Shown one piece after another: positions 23,953-35,879 of a stretch of DNA of 64,000 nt. The stretch comes from Paguma larvata (Eukaryota; Chordata; Mammalia; Carnivora; Viverridae): positions 69,599,312-69,663,311 of the forward strand of contig CM057826.1 of assembly GCA_030068075.1 (NCBI GenBank), read 5' to 3'. Below the pieces are notes generated by a model. That model saw only the letters and a list, made by a program, of their open reading frames with translations, was not told where the DNA came from and did no database searches. The position numbers and the translations under genes were made by a program. Within the stretch, counting starts at the first letter, position 1, and every line of letters starts with the position of its first letter.

Positions 23953-24170
23953 TGATAAGTTTTTTTGTTTGTTTTTTGTTTGTTTAAGAGAGAGCACACG
24001 TGCGCAAATTGGGCAAAGAGAAAGGGAGAGAGAGAATCTTAAGCAGGCTCTAAGCCCAGCATGAAGTCCAACAATGGACTTGATCTCACAACTGTGGATC
24101 ATGACCTGACCTGAAATCAAGAGTCGAATGATGAACTGACTGAGCCACTCAGGCGCCTCTGATAAGTTTT
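23953..24170 (-). mobile_element. SINEC with target duplications
   Basis: Antisense copy: 'gtttgtttaagagagagcac', a GA-rich tract, 'ggatcatgacctgacctgaa' and the end 'gagccactcaggcgcc'. TGATAAGTTTT is repeated at 23953-23963 and 24160-24170; the SINE body lies between. Confidence 0.95.
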
Positions 24171-26784
24171 CCTTATTATGATTTAAGAGGAAATCTTTCT
24201 ATTTTAGATATAAAATAAAGATAAATCAACAGAGATATAAACCTAAGGGAATGAAAGTAATTAGTGTGACTAATTTAGGAAAAATACATTATCAGAAATA
24301 GAAACCAACTTACACAAATTATAGTTGACTCTCATTATTTTCCATCTCTATAAAAATGATGTAAGGCTCTTATATATACCAAGGAAGTAGCTAGTTAGCT
24401 ATATATACCAAACTTCTTCAAACTAAGCATGTTATTTATAATACCAATTCACAAATAGTTACCCCATTGCTCTTTCCTTCCCATAATATTTACATCATGT
24501 TCAAATGACTACCTAACAAGTTATTGAAATATGAAAATAATGTTCATTTTTAAAGACTTGTGAGAACCTGGCAAATTATATTTGAATATGTTTTCTGTAC
24601 TATTCTTGACTTTTGTGCTTTAAGTGTTAAGTTAAACTGAACATCTAGGAAAGTTTTCAAGACTAATTGGTAAATCTAAGTATCCTCCACTGCTACTGTC
24701 TTCCATGATGCTTTCCTAAGTTTGTAGTCAGCTCTCAGCTTTCTTATGCCGTTTTGCTTCAGAGGAATCAGATTTAATTCATCTCATTCACTTCTCTGAG
24801 CATTTAAAACCCACGCTTTCATCGGTGTCCTCATGAAGTGGCATTTAATATACACATAGTGTGACCCAAATAACTGTAATAGATATACCCCGATTACTTT
24901 TGTCAGTGACTAAGACATTAGTCATCAGCACACTACAATGATTTATGGCATATGTCAATATTAAAAGCAGTTATTTTTATCATCTTAAAATTGTATCTAA
25001 GCTAGATAAAAGAAGTATATCATTTCCTCCTCTGCTTAGTACCAGTTTGGCCAAGCATCCACGACAGTTCTTCAGAACCCTCCTTTATCATCATGTTCCC
25101 AGCAGCCAGTATTAATTGTTCAATTGTGTGATGAAATAAAAATCACTTAACATTACGGCTATAAACATGGTGATCTTTGGGGTTTTGGGGAATGATTATG
25201 TTTTGTTTCATGTAATATTAGAAAGTCTAAGCTACTATCCATGATTGTGTTTTCCAGCTTCCTTTGTATCCCCACTCTCTCCCACAGAACAGTCGCTCCC
25301 ACAGTAAACTCACGGAATCTCTACCACAGCCTTTGGTGGAATAGAAACATAACTGGATGGATAATCAAGAAAATTAGCTTTTTAGAACAAATTCTGCTTT
25401 CTAGGACTCAGCTTCTTCATAGGGAATCTATGCTTAACACCTAATTGTCAGTGAGTTCCTGTTTAGTCCTACAGTATGACAATTCAATGGTTTCTGGGAG
25501 GCATAAATAATTAGGCTTCAAAGTTTCTTACTTCTGAGCTCTTAATACTCAGCCATACTTTTTATGGTTTTATAGTATACTTTTTATGTTTTATCGTATG
25601 GTTTTTATAGTATAATATAAAAACAGTTGTGTAGCTATTTGAAACCTCTTAATTATCACGATGAAGCCTCTCCTAATATGATGATCTGTTTGTGGTGAAA
25701 CAGAGTTGCTACTACAAAACCCTTCTGAAGGAAATTGTGCTGTGGGTAAAAATGTAAAACTATACTTTTATTACTAATGTATTATAATAATTTTTAAAAA
25801 TAGATATTCCTGTCAAAATGGCTCTGTCTATATACATGCCAAATGTAGCAGTGCCTTAAAACTACTTAACTGATAAATTCAAGGCCCAAAGACCTCTTCT
25901 GCACTTTTGTTTCTTCCTTTTTGTGTAAGAAAATAAGCTTTGTTCTTCAATTCTAAAGGGAGAAAGAAGTAGGAAGGATTGTCATTTCCTTTTGACTAAA
26001 TGCTTCATGTTACTTCAAGTTTTTCATGGGAAAATATATATGATATGCTATCAAAGAAAAAGTAAAGCATAAAAATTACACCTGTATAAACAAATGCATA
26101 GAAAAAAGTCAAAAGAAGATAAATCAGATATAACAGTAGCTTTTGGTGGAGTTAATATAGGTGATATGTTTTTTTTTTCTTTTTTCTGTAAATCTTTAAT
26201 TTACCTTAACTAATATTTTTAATGTTTTTCCCCAATAACAACAAATGATTAAAATGTTGTAAATAATGTACTAACTGTAGTAATAGGTAAATGTAAATGA
26301 ACGTTATTATAAAGTTGAAGGGTTTCTAAATGAAAGAAAAAATGAACAAGGGGTAAAGTTTCTTATGTTCACACCACGAGTGCCCTTCTGTCTTGGCGCC
26401 AGCATATACAGGATTCTAGTTAATTAATCTTCTTCCCCGTCAGGCCATCTATGTAGCCCTTTCTTTAATGCCAGATTAAGATGGTTTATATCTAGAATGT
26501 TTTCTCTGATTCTTTCTCCCCATCCCTTCCCTAACCCTTACTCTAGGGTATTACTCTCTTCCTCTCCACCCTGCTGCAGTCATTTCTCTTATAATTGGTA
26601 GCACTTCTGCTGCCTTGTGGAATATTTTTTTGTTTGCTTCTCTTATTACTTCAAAAGCTTTAAAGGTTCTTCTATTTGTCGGCCAAGTTTGATTTTTTTT
26701 CTGTACATCTGATTTGTTTAATACTAATTGGTATCTTTTTTTAATTTTATTCTTACTTTGATTTTATTAAAATATTTCATGTTT
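24171..26784. other. Unique DNA, about 2.6 kb
   Basis: No feature accepted. A splice-flanked 46-nt stretch near 25399-25445 has a good acceptor (CTGCTTTCTAG) and a moderate GTGAGT donor, but its phase fits none of the other candidate exons. 26,390-26,660 is less AT-rich and might be an L2 relic, too diverged to call. Confidence 0.4.
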
Positions 26785-27870
26785 TAATTTAGATTATAGT
26801 TAATTAACACATAATGTAATATTGGTTTCAGGAGTAGAATTCAGTGAATCAACACTTACATGTAACACCTAGTGCTCATTACCACAAGTGCTCTCCTTAA
26901 TACCCATCACCCATATAGCCCATCCCCCTGCCCACCTCCCCTCCATCAACCCTTGGTTTGTTCTCTACAGTTAAGAGTCTCTTATGGTTTGGCCCCCTCT
27001 GTCTTTTCTTTTTTCTTTTCCCCTATGTTCATCTGTTTTGTTTCTTAAATTCCACAGATGAGTGAAGTAGTATGGTATTTGTCTTTCTTTGACTGACTTA
27101 TTTTGATCAGCATAAAACATTCTAGCTCCATTCATGTCATTGAAAATGGCAAGATTTCATTCTTTTTTGATAGCTGAAAAGTATTTCATTTGTGTGTGTG
27201 TGTGTCTGTGTACACATCTTCTTTATCCATTCATCAGTTGATGGACATTTGAGTTTTTCCATAATTTGGCTATTGTTGATAGTGCTCCTATAAATATTGA
27301 GGTGCACATGCCCCTTAGAATCAGTGTTTTTGTATCCCTTGGATAAATACCTAGTAATTCAATTGCTGAGTTGTAAGATAGTTCTATTCTTAACTTTTTT
27401 AGCTACTTCCATACTGTTTCCACAGTGGCTGCACCAGTTTGCATTTCCACAAATAGTGTAAGAGGATTCCCCTTTCTCCACATCCTTGCCAACATCTGTT
27501 GTTTCCTGTGCTGTTTATTTTAGCCTTTCTGACAGGTGTGAAGTGGTTTCTCATTGTGGTTTGACTTATATTTCCCTGATGATGCATAATGTTTAGCCTC
27601 TTTCCTGTGTCTATTAGCTATTTGCATGTCTTCTTTGTAAAAATATCTATTTATGTCTTCTGTCCATTTCTTAACTGAATTTTTTGGTTTTTGGGTGTTT
27701 GATAAGTTCTTTATAGGTTTTGGATACTAACCCTTTATCACTTATGTCATTTACAAATATCTTCTCAAGGTTAACTTTTTAGTTTTATTGATTGTTTCTT
27801 TGTGCAGAAACTTTTTATCTTTGTTAAGTCCCAATAGTTCAGTTTTGCTTTTGGATATCTTACCAAATTT
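26785..27870 (-). mobile_element. 5'-truncated LINE-1: 3' UTR and ORF2 C-terminus
   Basis: Antisense carnivore-type L1 3' UTR ('gttaattaacacataatgta', 'caacacttacatgtaacacc', 'catcacccatatagccc'). ORF2 C-terminal code follows on the minus strand, with [13 protein letters not shown] and LVQPLW in the frame at 27587-27399. It is interrupted by stops and truncated near 27870. Confidence 0.92.
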
Positions 27871-28032
27871 TGGATAATTCTCACTTTGTACAAAGGTTCA
27901 CTTTTTCTTTCTCACAATATTAGAGAATTAAGAAACCAGAAAAAATTGTAAATTTAATTTTTTTAACTAAATTCACCTTTTTTTTCACAAGTATTGGAAA
28001 TACTAGAAACACCCCTTGTTTTTACTCTGGTG

Positions 28033-28063
<31 letters not shown>

Positions 28064-29119
28064 CTGATGTGTTACTTAACCTGCTTTCATTGCATAGTTC
28101 TTTCACTAAAAGGTCTAGATAGTCATTTTAAATGTTGATAAAGTCACGGCAATATAAATGCTAATGAATCTTTCCTTCAAAAAATACCAATAAATATTAG
28201 GAATGAAGGAAAAAGTTGGGCACAATACAAGGGGGACTTACCTCTTTGGTGACTCTTCATTTATTCAAGCTATGAAAGTAAGATGTCATTACCATGGTAT
28301 GATTTTGCTCAGATCAGCGATGAAACATCTACTGCAGAGAATATTAAAATTCTCATGACAGCATCACACAGCATGTTTAATCTTAGGAAAGGCAGCATTT
28401 TCAAAAAGTTTTACAACTTCCTTAGAAACTGTAGCATCGAAATCAAATACCAGTTAGCCATGTGTTTCTCAGTTATTCAAATATGTGATACCTTATTTTA
28501 TAACTATTGATGTGCAATGGTGAGAGCATTAGGAAAACCTACAAGGTCTTAAAAAAAGTCATTGTTTCTTGATCTTGGGTTGGATTTTGTTTAATATCAT
28601 GATTAGAATACTTTAGTGTTTGGAAGCAATATACAGTATTAAAATCAGTGATTTAATACTATTTCTTTAAACTTCATGATAATATAGACATTATTTCCTA
28701 AACTAGTATTTTAATAATTCCATATTTTTACTGTTTACCTTTATTTTCAGTTGAAATTTCCATAATCTGACACTAAAATGTTTAGACTAATTTTTGTTTC
28801 TTTTTTAAACATCTAAAACAAATCTCTCACATTATTTGAATGTCAGCTTTTTTGCACTTAAAAAAAATGTTTATCCCAATCCTTAATTTCATCAGTATTT
28901 TTTTTCAAATATTTACTCAGTAGAATCAGAGGTTTTACAATCAGAGTAATCTTATGAACATATTTTCTAAGCACAAAATATATAGTACAATGAAAAGTTA
29001 TAAAATGTAATAGAATGTCAATACCTCAAAACAATGTTATAGAAAAACTATTATTCCTAGTTTGACTTCCTAATTAGTCTGTATTTTTTAGGAAAGTGAA
29101 TTTAGTTTTCTTTACAGTT
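27871..29119. other. Unique AT-rich DNA with a 28-nt T-run
   Basis: An uninterrupted T-run occupies 28036-28063. The flanks show no recognisable retroposed body. 28,220-28,510 is repeat-free and less AT-rich, with a 75-codon open stretch on the plus strand, but no splice or family evidence. Confidence 0.4.
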
Positions 29120-30009
29120 TACTTATGATAAATTCGCCAATTCAGAGTTTAGGCACACAACAACCACCATAATCATGATACAGAACAAAACTATGATGCC
29201 AAAATGTCCGCTGGGCCTCTTTATAGTCAGTCCCTTTCCCCAAATACTGGCTTCTGAGAAATAGTGTTATACTATTATAAGTATAGAATTATACTCTATA
29301 ATTCTGACTTACGAAAATTTCATATAAACAGAATAAAAAGCTATGTGTTAATATAGCTAGTTTCCTTCACGTAGCATAATGATTTGGGGATTCTTTTAGC
29401 TTGCTACCTGTGTTTGTAGTCTTTTTTATTGCAAAGCAGATTTCCATGTTATGGACTTACCAGATTTGTTTTTATTATTCTCCTCTGATGGGCATTTGGA
29501 TTCTTTCTGAATGAGTTATTAGCAGTAAAGCTGCTATGAATGTTTGAATACAAGTATCTTTATGGGCAGATATTTTCATTTACCATGTGTAAAGGAATTG
29601 GCTTGCTGAATTTAGGGGAGGTATATATTAAAATTTATAATAAAATGCCAAAATGGTTTTCAAAATCTATTATTTTTCATTCCCACTATCAACTGAGACA
29701 TTTAGTATCGTCAGTCTTTTGAATTTTTACCACTTTTACCACTGCTGTGTGTAATTTACCATGAGAGTTTTTATTTCCTAGTGATGGTGGTGTTGACATT
29801 CTGTATATGTGCATATTTGTCATTGTACATATTTTTCTAGAGTTATCTTTTCAGTCATTTGTGCAAACACTTTTTCCTAATCAGTGGCTTAATTTTTAAT
29901 TTCTTAAAATATACTATGAATTGTAAGATTATTTTCGGTTGAAAAATTCAATTTATCATTTTTTGTTAAGTTCATGCTTCTTTTTCTATTTTAAGAAATC
30001 TATTGTTAA

Positions 30010-30221
30010 GGTTGTCTGGGTAGCTCAGTTGGTTAAGCATCTGACTCTGGTTTTCGGCTCAGGTCCTGATCTCATTGTTCAAGCCCCACATTGGCTCCAT
30101 ACACTGACAGCTTGGAGTGTGCTTGGGATTCTCTCTCTCTCTTCCTCTCTCTCTTCCTCTCTGTGTCTCCCCCACTAGCTCTCTCTCAAAATAAATAAAT
30201 AAACTTTAAAAAAGGAAAAGG
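30010..30221 (+). mobile_element. SINEC, upstream member of a head-to-tail pair
   Basis: A head with 'ctgggtagctcagttggtta', 'gttcaagccccacattggc', a CT-rich tract and tail 'caaaataaataaataaac'. The left target duplication is AAATCTATTGTTAA at 29996-30009; its partner lies beyond the second SINE. Confidence 0.93.
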
Positions 30222-30347
30222 ACCACCTGGGCAGCTCAGTCTGTTAAGGACCCGACTTTGACTTAGGTCATGATCTTGCGGTTTGTGGGTTTGAGTCCTG
30301 TATTGGGCTCTGTGCTGACAGTTCAGAGCCTGGAGCCTGCCTCAGAT

Positions 30348-30386
<39 letters not shown>

Positions 30387-30454
30387 GTGCCCCTCCCCCA
30401 CTCACACTCTGTCTCTCTGTCTCTCTTAAATATAAATAAGTATTAACAATAAAA
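30222..30454 (+). mobile_element. SINEC, downstream member of a head-to-tail pair
   Basis: It starts directly after the A-rich tail of the preceding copy ('accacctgggcagctcagtc') and has B-box-like 'gggtttgagtcctg', a (TCTG)n/(CT)n tract and an A-rich tail. AAATCTATTTTTAA at 30455-30468 matches 29996-30009 with one difference, so one duplication brackets the pair. Confidence 0.93.
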
Positions 30455-30725
30455 AAATCTATTTTTAAACCAAGATATATGAAATTGTTTCATGTTTTTT
30501 CCTTCTAAAAGCTTTATAGTTTTATCTCTAACACCTAATTCTAGTATGTTACATTTAGAGTTAATTTTCATACATAGTGTGTGGTAAGGTCAAGTTTTTG
30601 TTGAAATTGTTACATACATTAATTTATGTTTGAATATTCAGTTGTTACAGTGTCATTTGTTGAAAAGGTCATTTTTTCCCAAAATGTATTATTTAAATTG
30701 ATATCTTTTAAGAAACCAGCTGTCT

Positions 30726-30945
30726 GGGGCACCTGGGTGGCTCAGTCGGTTGAGTGTCTGACTTCAGCTCAGGTCATGATCTTGCAGTCTGTGAGTTCGA
30801 GCCCCGCGTCAGGCTCTGTGCATACAGCTCAGAGCCTGGAGCCTGCTTGACATTCTGTCTCTCCTCTCTCTCTGCCCCTCCCCCACTCATGCTCTGTCTC
30901 TCTCTCAAAAATGAATAAACATTAAAAAAAATTAAAAAAAAAAAA
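30726..30945 (+). mobile_element. Young SINEC with perfect 15-bp target duplications
   Basis: Close to the feliform SINE consensus: GGGCACCTGGGTGGCTCAGT, 'gagttcgagccccgcgtcag', 'cagagcctggagcctgcttg', CCCCTCCC and an A-rich tail. AGAAACCAGCTGTCT is exact at 30711-30725 and 30946-30960. Confidence 0.97.
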
Positions 30946-31067
30946 AGAAACCAGCTGTCTGTCTATATATCAGTCTCTTTCCAGAATCTCAGCTATGTTT
31001 CAATATTTTTTTTACCTGTCCTATTGCAGTACCATACTTTCTTGATTACTATAGCTTTAAAGTAATT

Positions 31068-31278
31068 ATTTATTTATTTATTTTTATTTTTTGAGAGAAC
31101 CGGGGGTACATGAGCAAGAGTGGGACAGAGAGACATGGGAAGAGAGAGAATCCCCAGTAGGCTTTGCACTATCAGCACAGAGACGAAGGCTGGGCTGGAA
31201 CTCAAAAACCTTAAGATCATGACCTGTGCTGAAATCAAGAGTCGGACAGTTAACTATCTGAGGCCACCTAGGCACCCA
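31068..31278 (-). mobile_element. SINEC with 10-bp target duplications
   Basis: Antisense copy from an (ATTT)n tail through a GA-rich tract to 'gaggccacctaggcaccc'. TAAAGTAATT is exact at 31058-31067 and 31279-31288. Confidence 0.95.
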
Positions 31279-31315
31279 TAAAGTAATTCTTAAAATCAAC
31301 ATTTCAGTCACTTCC

Positions 31316-33035
31316 ACCCTTAGCTATTGTGAATAATGCTATTATGAACATGGGTGTAAAAATATCTATTCAAGTCAACTGCTTTCAGTTCTTTGCAGTA
31401 TGTATGTGAAAGCGGAACTGGTGAGTTACGTTGTATTAAATTTTAATTAGTAGGTTCATAGTGGTTGCATCATTTCACATTTTCACCAACAATGTCCAAG
31501 GGTTCCAATGTCTACATCCTCACCACACTTATTTTTTTGTTGCTGTTCTTTTTCTTATAGTAGTCATCCTGATAGGTGTGAGGTGATATCTCATTTTAGA
31601 TTTAATGTATTTCCCTAATGATTACAGATGACCATCCTCTTGTGCATTTATTGGTTATGTGTGTATCTTCTTTGGAGAAATGTCTATTCAAGTCCTTTGT
31701 GCATTTCAAAGAGAGGTTTGTTTTTGTTGTGCTGTGAGAATTGTTTATATATTTTGGATGTTAACTTCTTATCCCATAAATGATTTTCATATATTTGCTT
31801 CCATTGTTTAGATTGTCTTTTTACCCTGTTGATTGTGTCCTTTGGATGCACCTAAACTTTAAGTTTTAAGTCAAAATTTTAATTTTAATAGATTAAAATT
31901 TAATCTATTTTTTCTTTGTTGACTGTACTTTTGGTATCATATTCAGGAAATCATTGCCAAATACGATGTGAAAATTTTCCCCCGTATTTTCTGATAAGAA
32001 TGTTATAGTTTTAGTTGTAAAATATTGTTATTTGATCAATTTTGAGTTCATTTTGTATGTGGTATAACATTAAGGAACTAACTCATTCTTTTTCATGTGA
32101 ATATCAAGTTTCCTTGATAGTATTTGTTGAAAACACTGTCCTTGAATGATCTTGGTATCAAGATCTTATTGAAACTCATTTAACTACATATGTGTTTATT
32201 TCTGGGCTCTTATTTTAATCTGTTGGTCTATATGTCTGTCTTTATGCCTGTACTACACTGTGGTGAATATCATATCTTTATCATAAATTTTGAAATCGGG
32301 AAGTGTGAAACCTTTATCTTTGTTCTTTTGTAGGATTGCTTTGGCTATCTGAGGTGGCTTGAGATTCCATTTGAATTTTAGAATACCTTTTTCTACTTCT
32401 GCAAAAAAATACCATTGGGAGTTTGATAGGCACTGAACTGAATCTGTTTGTCTCTTTGGATAGTATTTACATCTTGATAATATTATGTCATTCAGACCTT
32501 GATAACGGGGTATCTTTCGTTTCCATCGTTTCTTTAAATTTTTCAACATTTTGTAGATTTTCCTGTAAAAATCTTTTACAACTCTAGTTACATTTAATCT
32601 TCAGTATTTTTTGATGATATTGTGTGTAAATGGAATTATCTTGATTAACTTAGATTGTTCAGGGTTGATTTAAGAAATGCAGCTGGTTTTTGCATGTTGA
32701 TTTTGTATCCTGCAACTTTGTTGAAGTCGTTTAACAAGTTTTGTTTCACTTTGCTTTCTCTTGTTTCTAGAATGGAATCTTTAGGCTTTCCCATAAATCT
32801 TTGGGTTTTCAAGTGCCTCTGCAAACAGTTAATTTTATTTCTTACTTTCCAATTTGAATACTTTTTATTTCTTTTTCTTGCCTAATTTCTCTGTCTAGGA
32901 TTCCAGCATTATGTTGAATTGAAGCAGTGAAGGTGGACATCCACCCTTTTTTTTTTTTTTTTTCCTGGTCTTAGAGGAAAGATTTCAGTTCTTTGCCATT
33001 AAGTGTGGTGTCAACTGTGAGGACACTTGACTTTT
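31316..33035 (-). mobile_element. Second old LINE-1 fragment: 3' UTR to ORF2 reverse-transcriptase region
   Basis: Antisense L1 text restarts with 'ttagctattgtgaataatgc', already seen in an equivalent place in the preceding fragment, so this is a separate copy. It proceeds through 'ccctaatgattacagatgacc', 'aatcattgccaaatacgatg' and 'aggattgctttggctatctg' to 'attccagcattatgttgaat'. A minus-strand piece at 32549-32253 contains FKWNLKPPQIAKAILQKN, a recognisable ORF2 segment. It is 5'-truncated near 33035. Confidence 0.88.
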
Positions 33036-33149
33036 TAACTTAAACACATCATTTCCTCTTGATTTAAATGATTTGGAATTACTTATTTTTTTGCCTTGTG
33101 TATCCCTTTAAAATTATTTTTGTTATTCTATAATATTTGTTTCTTTCAG
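33036..33149. other. Intron-like sequence with a candidate 3' splice site
   Basis: The pyrimidine-rich stretch TATTTGTTTCTTTCAG ends with AG at 33148-33149, immediately in front of the candidate exon. Confidence 0.35.
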
Positions 33150-33278
33150 GACTATGAAAGATATGTCAATATGTATGATAATTATACAGCTAAAGAAGTT
33201 TTAAGATTTTTAAATTATATTAAAAAACATATAACTATACCCTGCTCTGTAACTAACAATATTATTCACCAGAACCTG
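33150..33278 (+). CDS. Candidate internal or terminal coding exon of an unrecognised gene
   Basis: Seen: a strong 3' splice site (TTTGTTTCTTTCAG), then 129 nt open in phase 0 for exactly 43 codons, then CTG|GTAAAT as a moderate 5' splice site. The peptide begins DYERYVNMYD, has a central KEVLRFLNYIKKH that could form a basic amphipathic helix, and ends NIIHQNL. If not spliced at 33279, the frame closes at TAA 33288-33290, and AATAAA lies at 33446-33451, so it could instead be a last exon with a 3' UTR. Its phase fits a codon-boundary donor at 1331 and a codon-boundary start at 60862. No family or repeat was recognised. The old L1 to the left ends about 115 bp before it. Confidence 0.35.
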
Positions 33279-34942
33279 GTAAATGTCTAAAATCCAGTGA
33301 TGTATGGTACATGAATTTGTTCTTTAAGAGATATTTTTAAACTGTCATCATAGTGTTAAATCCCTAAACATATTTTCATCAAATCATAACCTTCAGTTTA
33401 GTTGTATTTCTGTTCTTTTTGTTTTGCATACTGAAAAAGAGCAATAATAAAAATTATGCCTTTAACTTCACAGCGATTGATTAAAAGCATAGAGTATTAG
33501 TCATCATGTGTTCAAAGTCTATATGTCCACAGAAGTTACATTCTTTTTTGTCTTTTAGTATGTGGTTACTTTTATCCTTTCATATTTCCTTATTTGGACT
33601 ATGGATTGATATATTTAAGTTTAATATAAGTATTAGAATGTGTCATGTTCTAAATTTTGAAGTCAGACATTAAGAATAAAGTATACTACATAGAACTTAG
33701 TTCTTCAAGAATTGAACTAAACTTACTTACTTACAAGTTTTAAATTTAATGCTATTTTAATTTGGCTCAGAAGAAAAACAAACCTGTAAGCTGCCAAAGA
33801 TTTACATATTTAATTTAATTGCTTTATATTACAGTGATAAAACCATTTTGAGAAGGCGTAATGGGGAGGCCCAAGGAAAACATTAAAATTCAATGGAAAA
33901 TTAAGCCATGTATTTTGTAGCCACAATTGATTATAAACTCCAGAGAATTAAGCTCATGTATTTGGAACTTTCAAGACAGAGAAAAACAGTGATGGAAAGG
34001 CCAATTAGGTGGTTTGGGAGTTCAGTCATTGTTGTTTTTTTAAGTTTTAAATGCGAATAATGATAAACTCTTGGGTGTATTATAGTCTGACTTAAACTAG
34101 TACATTTATTAACATATTCCATAATGTTGATTTTGAAGCAGTTACCAAAAATATTCAGGGATAGTGATATTATCTGATATCCCTTATTTGATATTTCCAG
34201 TTTCTCAAATTTGGTAGTGAGATTTAGGTAAAGGCAAACCTGTATCATATCTTAAAAATGAACATTTGCTAGTATACAGAAATAATTGTCTAATTATATG
34301 GTTTCTACCTTCCTGTACTTTTTTGAGGAATAGATAAAAAAATTAAAAATAAAATACAGGCTTCTATTACAGTAAAATAATAGATAGCAAGAAGTATTCT
34401 TTAATGATAAACTCTCTTAAATATTGGAATGGACAAGTTTTCGTAAAGTAATGTAAGTTCAGAGAAATAGCTTCTGTAGTCATTTTCTATTCCTGAGAAC
34501 ATATATTTTACTCTTAACTTTTTTTTTAAATGAATGAGGACCACGTTACATACCATGCTTCTGAAGCCAATGTAGAATTAGAAATTTACTATATGACATA
34601 TTTTAGAATTCCTTGATTAATTTTCATGACATCGTATCTACATGTTAGTGGTCTGGGAGAATACCATAAAACCATTACAGTCAAGAAGGTGGTGTTAGAT
34701 CCTGTGTATGAGTTAATATTGTTTTAATCAAGAAACTTTTGTTTAGAATAGAAAACAGACCTCAATTACGACTTGATGTGTTTGCCTAAACCTTCATTTT
34801 TTAACCAAAATGAATAGTATATTTGTGAAAAGTTAAAATTGAGATTAACAGAAATACAGTATATTTTTCTCATGCAACTGATGCCAACAAGTAAAATTAG
34901 GGTTACTTTAAAATTGAAAGTTTGCTCAAAAATCGAACTTCA
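33279..34942. other. Unique AT-rich DNA
   Basis: No repeat was recognised for 1.6 kb. AATAAA at 33446-33451 could serve as a polyadenylation signal for the alternative reading of the exon above. No other support. Confidence 0.4.
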
Positions 34943-35160
34943 GGGGCGCCTGGGTGGCTCAGTCGATTGAGTGTATGTTGAACGTCAGACTCTTCATCTC
35001 ATCTTAGGTCATGATCCCAGGGTCATGGATCGAGCCTAATGTCAGACTCACCTCATGCTGACTATGGAGGCTGCTTAAGATTCTTTCTCTCTCTCTTCCT
35101 TTCTCCTTCTCTCTCTCTCTCTCTCTCTCTCATAAAATAAAAATAAGATAATTGAAATAA
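34943..35160 (+). mobile_element. SINEC, older subfamily
   Basis: The head GGGCGCCTGGGTGGCTCAGT is followed by an extra 'gtatgttgaacgtcaga' and the older-type 'cagggtcatggatcgagcc', 'gctgcttaagattctttctc', a long CT tract and an A-rich tail. A weak flanking repeat (AAAAATCGAACTTCAG / AAAAATTCAG) may be a damaged target duplication. Confidence 0.93.
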
Positions 35161-35296
35161 AAATTCAGTTAATAGTCTATTTTTCCCTTCACAAATAAGC
35201 AAAGCAGGACTTTCTTGTACTTACTTTCTCAATGTAAATTTATTACATTTTCTTGGTATTTACCTTCTGAATGTCAATTTATTATATTTTCCTATC

Positions 35297-35420
35297 TTTC
35301 TTTCTTCCTTTCTCCCAGCTTTTCTTCTTTCCTCCCTTCCTCACATCCTTTCTTCCACCCTTCTTCCCTCTCTTCCACTCTTCCTCCTTTTCTTCCTTCC
35401 CTCCTCCTTCCATTTTTCAT
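35297..35420. repeat. Polypyrimidine (TTCC/TTCTC)n tract
   Basis: About 120 nt of almost pure C/T on the plus strand, an interrupted TTCC/CTTC repeat. Confidence 0.9.
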
Positions 35421-35879
35421 TTTTACACTAGAAAAATATAACAGTTATATATTGAACTAGGTTATCACAAACTATATTATCATATATAAGTCAGCCATTT
35501 CTCTGTAATGCTTCCAATTTTATATTCAAACTTCAAAGTATAAAATAAAATATTTCTATATGGTAGTACTGTATATTTTATTAATGTAGTAAATATCAAA
35601 TAGGTAATCAATTTTATAGAACTAAGATTTATTTATGGAAACTTTTGACTGAATATCCTTTGAAGTACAGACTTTGACTTATTTTTTATATTATCAAAAA
35701 TTCTATGTTGCAGTTAAATAATCTTGTGATATTGTCCCTTTTAGAGGTTAAAAAACAGTAAGACAAAAGATTGAAAAGCCACATGACAAATAAAAGTACT
35801 TGAATCCATATTCAATTACTATTTTCCCTTACACTTTTAGGAATCAATGTGGTGCATTGCTATATTTTCTTTTTTCTTT
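35421..35879. other. Unique AT-rich DNA
   Basis: Nothing recognised. Confidence 0.45.

Larger units (their letters stand above)
29120..31315 (-). mobile_element. Old L1M-type LINE-1 fragment carrying four SINEs
   Basis: Antisense text of the old mammalian L1: 3' side 'acagaacaaaactatgatgcc', 'tgatgggcatttggattctttc', 'aaagctgctatgaatgtttg', later 'cattcccactatcaactgag'. It continues with ORF2-derived text ('tctaattctagtatgttaca', 'agtgtcatttgttgaaaagg', 'accatactttcttgattact'). SINEs at 30010-30468, 30726-30945 and 31068-31278 interrupt it, so it is older than all of them. Confidence 0.8.

Noticed and set aside
25399..25445. 46-nt splice-flanked stretch with a good TTTCTAG acceptor and GTGAGT donor
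   Set aside because: Very short, moderate donor, and its phase cannot be joined to the other candidates. Likely chance.
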